NCBI RefSeq assembly: GCF_009884975.1
Contig: NZ_CP041970.1
Location: 2,170,001-2,234,000 of the forward strand
Source: Acinetobacter dispersus
GTDB lineage: Bacteria; Pseudomonadota; Gammaproteobacteria; Pseudomonadales; Moraxellaceae
Reading direction: 5' to 3'
DNA length: 64,000 bases
Shown here piece after piece: positions 57,663-64,000 of the stretch. A program made the position numbers and the translations under genes. Position 1 is the stretch's first letter, and each line of letters begins with the position of its first letter. The notes under the pieces are model-generated. The model saw only the letters and a list, made by a program, of their open reading frames with translations, was not told the origin of the DNA and ran no database searches.

Positions 57663-58015
57663 AATACTTACTCCTATCGAATGACAATATTATGGCCAAG
57701 TTACAATAGAATTGCAAAAATAAAAGTGTGTAAGTTTATGATTTTTATAAAATTAAAATGAGAAACATACGCATTTACAGTTCTAATTAGCTCAATTTAT
57801 CTAAATAAAATAAGCCTTTGCATATCATTTATGACTTTAAAAAGAGATAATCCTATTGAAAATCATTTGTTTGATTTTTTGTAACCATTAGCAATGCTTC
57901 TTATTCCGCTGATGTTTTGATCAAAAAATCATAAAAAATGACTGCTCAGCTGTTGTTTGTTTGAGCAAAATTCGGTAAATAACAGCAATCACAAAAACAT
58001 AATGTGGAAACCACA
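57663..58015. other. bfr-SDR divergent gap
   Basis: 353 A+T-rich bases with no gene seen. It must hold promoters for bfr and the SDR gene. No repeat, Fur-like box or clear paired -35/-10 stood out by eye. Confidence 0.5.
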
Positions 58016-59071
58016 ATGGATAAAAGCAAACCAATTTTGGTCACTGGCGCGACGGGTTATATTGCAGGCTGGATTATTGAACGTCTGTTGAATCAAGGCT
58101 ATACAGTTCATGCCACAGTGCGTGACCCATCGAAGAAAAACAAGATTCAGCATTTATATGATCTGGCCGATCAATCTTCTGGGAAGATTGAATTTTTTAA
58201 AGCAGATTTGCTTGAACCGCGTTCATTTGATGATGCAATGCAAGATTGTGAAATCGTGATTCATACCGCATCTCCATTTGTGGTGACCAATTATAAAGAT
58301 GCAGTCAAAGACATTATTGAGCCTGCGGTGAAAGGCACAGAAAACGTATTAGACAGCGTCAATCGCACTGAGTCGGTCAAACGTGTGGTACTGACGTCAA
58401 GCATTGCTTCAACCTATGGCGATGCAGTTGAGATTCAAAATACCGCCAACAATGAATTTGATGAGAGCCATTGGAACAATACCAGTAGTGAAACCCATCA
58501 GCCCTACCCTTATTCAAAAGTTGCTGCTGAGCGCAAAGCATGGGAAATGGCCGAACAACAGAACCGCTGGGATTTAGTCTGTATTAACCCCGCCTTAGTG
58601 ATGGGACCTTCCCTCACCGATGCCAGCCAGTCAGGTAGTATTGAAGTATTACAACAGTTTGGTAATGGCACTACCTTGTTTGGCGTACCGCCAATGTGGA
58701 ATGGTATTGTAGATGTCCGCGATGTTGCTGATGCGCATGTGGCTGCGGCATTGAATCCACAGGCAAAAGGCCGTTATATCATTTGTGGTGGTACACTCAG
58801 CTTATTGGATATGGGCAAAGCACTCACACAAAAGTTTGGTTATAAGTTTCCGTTCCCACACTTTACTGTACCAAAGACCGCCTTTTCATTTGTTGCGCCA
58901 ATCCTCGGTCATTCACGTGAGTTTGTAAAATTAAATATGGGTTATCCAATCTATTTTAATGCGCAACGTAGCATCAAAGAACTCGGCATCGAATATCGCG
59001 ATGTGCGTGAAAGCGTCTGCGAACATTTCCAGCAATTGCTGGATGATGGCATTGTAAAAAAATATATTTAA
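58016..59071 (+). CDS. NAD(P)-dependent extended SDR (dihydroflavonol-reductase-like)
   Basis: 351 residues from ATG 58016 with GGAA upstream (an in-frame GTG lies at 58004). Rossmann loop VTGATGYIAGWIIERLL, cofactor-specificity Arg in ATVRDPSKK, HTASPFV, Ser in TSSIASTYGD, and catalytic Tyr-x3-Lys in YPYSKVAAE. It matches the aldehyde/ketone reductase group typified by dihydroflavonol 4-reductase. Physiological substrate unknown. Confidence 0.87.
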   Translation: MDKSKPILVTGATGYIAGWIIERLLNQGYTVHATVRDPSKKNKIQHLYDLADQSSGKIEFFKADLLEPRSFDDAMQDCEIVIHTASPFVVTNYKDAVKDIIEPAVKGTENVLDSVNRTESVKRVVLTSSIASTYGDAVEIQNTANNEFDESHWNNTSSETHQPYPYSKVAAERKAWEMAEQQNRWDLVCINPALVMGPSLTDASQSGSIEVLQQFGNGTTLFGVPPMWNGIVDVRDVADAHVAAALNPQAKGRYIICGGTLSLLDMGKALTQKFGYKFPFPHFTVPKTAFSFVAPILGHSREFVKLNMGYPIYFNAQRSIKELGIEYRDVRESVCEHFQQLLDDGIVKKYI

Positions 59072-59077
59072 TGCATT

Positions 59078-59107
59078 AAAAAAGGCGGCATAAATGCCGC
59101 CTTTTTT
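59078..59107 (+). terminator. bidirectional terminator between the SDR gene and ligA
   Basis: AAAAAAGGCGGCAT and ATGCCGCCTTTTTT around AA, between convergent genes. Confidence 0.93.
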
Positions 59108-59142
59108 ATCAGTTCGTGCTGACTCAAAATTTAAATAAAGAA

Positions 59143-61170
<2,028 letters not shown>

Positions 61171-61189
61171 TTAAATTTCACCATATAAA

Positions 61190-61208
61190 AGGGCGGAAAA
61201 ACCGCCCT
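61190..61208 (-). other. G+C-rich hairpin just ahead of ligA
   Basis: On the minus strand AGGGCGG and CCGCCCT enclose TTTTT and are followed by TTTATATGG. It looks like an intrinsic terminator, yet it is only 20 bases before the ligA start, so it would sit in the ligA leader. Confidence 0.6.
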
Positions 61209-61254
61209 ATAATTTTTACTAAATTTAGTATATCGAACCTGAGTTAGACATGAA

Positions 61255-61450
61255 ATATGATACTCAGAAATGTCATCTGCAACCTGCGTGATTTAAACAA
61301 GATAATGTTTTTGCAATAAAATCACTTTAATGAAAGTAGTGAACAGGTTTTGCAGATGACAATGGTTTTGCTTACTTTTGACGAAACAAAAGTAAGTCGA
61401 ACCGAAGGTTTAACCTAAAATAGGATGAGAACCTAACAAGACTCCGTTAA
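61255..61450 (-). repeat. structured intergenic repeat, member E3
   Basis: Read on the minus strand it follows E2 closely in block order. TGTCATCTGCA-ACCTG (61271-61286) pairs with CAGGT-TT-TGCAGATGACA (61344-61361): 16 pairs, one two-base bulge. CTTACTTTTG and CAAAAGTAAG form a ten-pair hairpin (61371-61396) where E2 has its cloverleaf. Confidence 0.65.
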
Positions 61451-61505
61451 GTTCTTTATTTTCAAATTTAAAAATATGTTAATCACTTTATGAAGAAACA
61501 ACCAA

Positions 61506-62510
61506 TTAAACTGCCGCCTGATTTGGACGATAATCAATCACATGATGACGCCAATGCTCTTTCAACTGCGGCGTAAATTCTAAATTGTTTTCATCATAAA
61601 CCTTACCATCCACTTCACGTGCAATTAAGCCTGCAATACTGGTCATCATGTCATAACCCGTAACCGCTTTACTATTTGGTAAAGCCAAGAAGAATGCAAG
61701 ACCTTGCACCTGCTCACCCGATAAAGTTTCCAAATCAAAACCTGCAGGACCATTATCCGTCATACGCAATACCGAGAACATCAAGGCACTTGGCTCATCG
61801 GTATTTTCATAACGATGGAAACATGACATTTCACCGAAACGTAAACCGTATTTCAATAATATTTTCAGTGCTTTATCACCTGATAAGGCACGACGTGGAT
61901 TCGGATAAACATTCAGGGCAATGATTTGCTCTGCGGTTGCTAAAGCACTTTCATCATCATAGCGTTGCTGTTCATGTAAATGCACATCCAGAATATTACT
62001 TTCGCCATCAAACTCTTCAATCGCGACGGTTTCAATATTTGGATTTAAGCTAAGCTCAGTTTCCGCTTTGCTTTCCTCTGCTTTCTCTGTAGCTTCTACA
62101 TTTTCAGAGGCCACTGTTATTTCTGCTTCAACTGCGACTATCTCATCTTTTTGAGCCCCTTCGACCTCTGCTACAGCTTCAACCACCTCATCTGCTTTAG
62201 CAGTTTGTTCGATTTCCGTCGTTTTTGTTTCAACACCAGCCGCTTCAACTGTTTGCTCTGCCACAGGCTCCGATACAATTGCTTCAGTATTTAAACTTGG
62301 CTCAACACGCTCAGTTGTGGCCACTACTTCATTTTGTAAAAGCTGGTCACGTACGTGACGTGGGATCACAGGTTGCTGACTTTCAGGATTAATATGTAAA
62401 TCTGCTTCTAATGACGGCTCAACTGGTTTTGGTTTTCTTAAAATCATGATTAAACCAACGAGCATAATCGCAACGGCGGCAACAATGCCTATTATTGTAT
62501 TCATTTCCAT
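61506..62510 (-). CDS. zipA: cell-division protein ZipA
   Basis: ZipA tethers FtsZ to the inner membrane. 334 residues from ATG 62510 (MEMNTIIGIV), with GGAG eight bases away; it overlaps the smc stop. One N-terminal helix (IIGIVAAVAIMLVGLIMIL), then a long Glu/Val/Thr-rich acidic linker (about 35-180). The C-terminal ZipA domain (about 200-330) contains LKYGLRFGEMSCFHRY and a GPAGFDLETL segment. E. coli ZipA has a Pro/Gln-rich linker; here it is acidic and nearly proline-poor. Confidence 0.9.
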   Translation of the reverse strand: MEMNTIIGIVAAVAIMLVGLIMILRKPKPVEPSLEADLHINPESQQPVIPRHVRDQLLQNEVVATTERVEPSLNTEAIVSEPVAEQTVEAAGVETKTTEIEQTAKADEVVEAVAEVEGAQKDEIVAVEAEITVASENVEATEKAEESKAETELSLNPNIETVAIEEFDGESNILDVHLHEQQRYDDESALATAEQIIALNVYPNPRRALSGDKALKILLKYGLRFGEMSCFHRYENTDEPSALMFSVLRMTDNGPAGFDLETLSGEQVQGLAFFLALPNSKAVTGYDMMTSIAGLIAREVDGKVYDENNLEFTPQLKEHWRHHVIDYRPNQAAV

Positions 62511-62511
62511 A

Positions 62512-64000
62512 CTAAGACTCCGCAACTAACCCGTATTCTTTTGCCTGTTCTAAATCGACAGTCACTAATTTTGATGTACCTGGCTCTGGCATGGTGACTC
62601 CAAGTAAATCAGTTGCCATTGTCATCGCCAATTTATTATGTGTAATGTAAATGAATTGCACTTGTTCAGAAAGCTCTTTTACCAAATTACAATACCGTTG
62701 TACATTGGCATCATCAAGTGGCGCATCAACTTCGTCCAGTACGCAGAACGGTGCAGGGTTCAATCTAAAGATTGCAAACACCAAAGCCAAAGCGGTCAAG
62801 GTCTTTTCACCACCGGAAAGCAAGGCCAAGGAACTGTTACGCTTGCCAGGTGGACGCGCCATCAGTTTGACCCCAGACTGCCAATCATCTTCAAGGCTTA
62901 GAGTCGCTTCACCACCACCAAACACCTTTGGAAATAGCAGTTGTAACTCTTGATTGACCTGATCAAAAGTCGTCATAAACAGTTTACGAGTTTCCTGATC
63001 AATACTTTTCATCGCGTCTTTGAGCTGATCAACCGTATTTTGTAGATCCTGCATCTGGTGACTCAGTTCATCAAAACGTTGCGACACTTCCTCATATTCT
63101 AGCGACGCTGCTAAATTCACTGCACCGATTTTCTCAAATTGCTGCTGGGCTTTTTCCAGTTTCTGCTGATGATCTTTAATTTCAATCGACAGATCAGATA
63201 AAACCTCTGCATTGAGTTCGTTCAGTTGTTCCAGATAATGTTCACGATCTGATTTCGCCGCCTGCCAAGCCAAGCGCTTTTGTTCCAACTGCTCACGCAC
63301 CTGCTCGTCTTTCTGTTGAGCTTGATGGCGTTGTTCTGTGAGTTGCTGTTGTTTCTCTTGCACTTGATTTAGTTCAAGCTGCCATTCATTCCAGGTTTTT
63401 TGCAGTTTTTCTGTTTGCTGAAATTGCTCGTGGAATTGCGACTCTAAATTGGGTAGTTCAAGCTGAATTGGGTCAACAAACTTCTTGGCCTGCTCAATTT
63501 GTTCAATGATTTGACGATATTGTGTTTTCAGGAACGAGATATCTTTTTCCAATAACTCAATTTGCTGATTGGCTTGCGAGGTTTGACGACGTAAAGCTTC
63601 ACGTTGCTGCTGCTGTTGAGTCAACTGTTGTTGCTGCTCACCCAACTGCTCATTCAAGTTTTCCACCTGAAATTGCAAAGTTTTATAATTCGGCAATACA
63701 GCTTCTAATTTGATTGCTAATGCATGCAGATCAATTTCTAGATCATCACGCTGCATGGCATCTTCTTCAAGCTGCGCATCAAGTTGTTTCAGTTGATCTG
63801 CCAATTGCTGTTGCTGCAACACAAAGGCCTGTGCCGTACTTTGCAGTTTGGCAATTTGCACGTCGAGCTGTTGCAGTTCTTTTTGCTTTTGTTTCAAACC
63901 TTGCTGCTGTTGCTGCACACTCTGCTGCTGCTGTTGCAAAGCCTGTAATTGTTGAGAAAATTGACTTTCTAGATCAAGCAACTGTGGTTGTTTCTGTGCC
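62512..64000 (-). CDS. smc: chromosome-condensation ATPase Smc, C-terminal part
   Basis: The frame is open from the window edge (64000) to TAG at 62512, about 495 residues. The N-terminal head, first coil and hinge lie outside. A long Gln/Glu/Leu coiled coil (QLQALQQQQQSVQQQ and onward) leads into the C-terminal head with signature LSGGEKTLTALALVF and Walker B FCVLDEVDAPLDD. With ScpA and ScpB (22706-24099) it forms the Smc condensin. Followed by zipA with overlapping ends. Confidence 0.95.
   Translation of the reverse strand, partial: AQKQPQLLDLESQFSQQLQALQQQQQSVQQQQQGLKQKQKELQQLDVQIAKLQSTAQAFVLQQQQLADQLKQLDAQLEEDAMQRDDLEIDLHALAIKLEAVLPNYKTLQFQVENLNEQLGEQQQQLTQQQQQREALRRQTSQANQQIELLEKDISFLKTQYRQIIEQIEQAKKFVDPIQLELPNLESQFHEQFQQTEKLQKTWNEWQLELNQVQEKQQQLTEQRHQAQQKDEQVREQLEQKRLAWQAAKSDREHYLEQLNELNAEVLSDLSIEIKDHQQKLEKAQQQFEKIGAVNLAASLEYEEVSQRFDELSHQMQDLQNTVDQLKDAMKSIDQETRKLFMTTFDQVNQELQLLFPKVFGGGEATLSLEDDWQSGVKLMARPPGKRNSSLALLSGGEKTLTALALVFAIFRLNPAPFCVLDEVDAPLDDANVQRYCNLVKELSEQVQFIYITHNKLAMTMATDLLGVTMPEPGTSKLVTVDLEQAKEYGLVAES

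Larger units (their letters stand above)
61171..61505. other. zipA-ligA gap
   Basis: 335 bases with no gene. It contains a terminator-like hairpin close to ligA (61190-61208) and repeat E3 (61255-61450, reversed). Either ligA is read through from zipA or its promoter lies inside this region. Confidence 0.6.

Noticed and set aside
62512..64000. Gln-rich repeats of Smc as a low-complexity artefact
   Set aside because: The frame is open to the edge and ends in a complete ABC-type head with LSGGEK and Walker B, so the coiled coil is real.

Overview
The window looks like a stretch of Acinetobacter (Gammaproteobacteria, Moraxellaceae) chromosome. The DNA is A+T-rich by eye (not computed). The gene orders hemA-TPR-lolB-ispE-tRNA-Gln-prs-rplY-pth, yceD-rpmF-fabD-fabG-acpP without plsX/fabH, and smc-zipA-ligA fit that genus. 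The LysR regulator next to benABCDE closely resembles BenM of A. baylyi as I remember it. No phage, IS element, integron or CRISPR array was seen, so this is mostly core genome with accessory metabolic modules.

Layout. 1-1400: tail of an unknown gene, a terminator and a small trimeric autotransporter. 1583-9034: housekeeping block (hemA, TPR lipoprotein-locus neighbour, lolB, ispE, four identical tRNA-Gln(UUG) genes, prs, rplY, pth, panD). 9213-12429: a cyclic-nucleotide-domain/patatin protein facing two unknown genes. 12577-15666: FMN riboswitch-ribB, HAD phosphatase, thiD, LysM/BON protein. 15874-18932: fatty acid synthesis and L32 cluster. 19029-22460: EpmC-like, YciO-like, two paralogous small membrane-anchored proteins, a GNAT enzyme. 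22706-25086: scpA-scpB-rluB.

25141-40691 is the most coherent accessory region. One minus-strand run encodes two family-5 peptide-binding proteins, an exported M3 peptidase and a YejB/YejE/YejF-type ABC transporter. Divergent from it is a large TonB-dependent receptor followed by tonB-exbB-exbD-exbD. The receptor gene is preceded by a near-consensus -24/-12 (sigma-54) promoter. Together these could form a complete outer-to-inner-membrane route for peptides, possibly under nitrogen control; that link is inference.

41645-46561 holds biotin synthesis (bioA-bioF-bioC-bioD overlapping on the minus strand, plus a BioH-like hydrolase). 47068-57095 holds an exported PrxQ-like peroxiredoxin and the benzoate module benM / benABCD-benE-benK-benP, which takes benzoate through the outer and inner membranes and converts it to catechol; no catechol-cleavage genes are in view. 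57198-64000 holds a bacterioferritin-type protein, an SDR reductase, ligA, zipA and the 3' part of smc.

Three intergenic spaces (41461-41625, 45521-45745, 61255-61450) carry related, highly structured repeats with compensatory base changes; one folds on paper into a perfect four-way cloverleaf. These repeats, the sigma-54 site and several intercistronic hairpins in the ben region are the least ordinary signals in the window.
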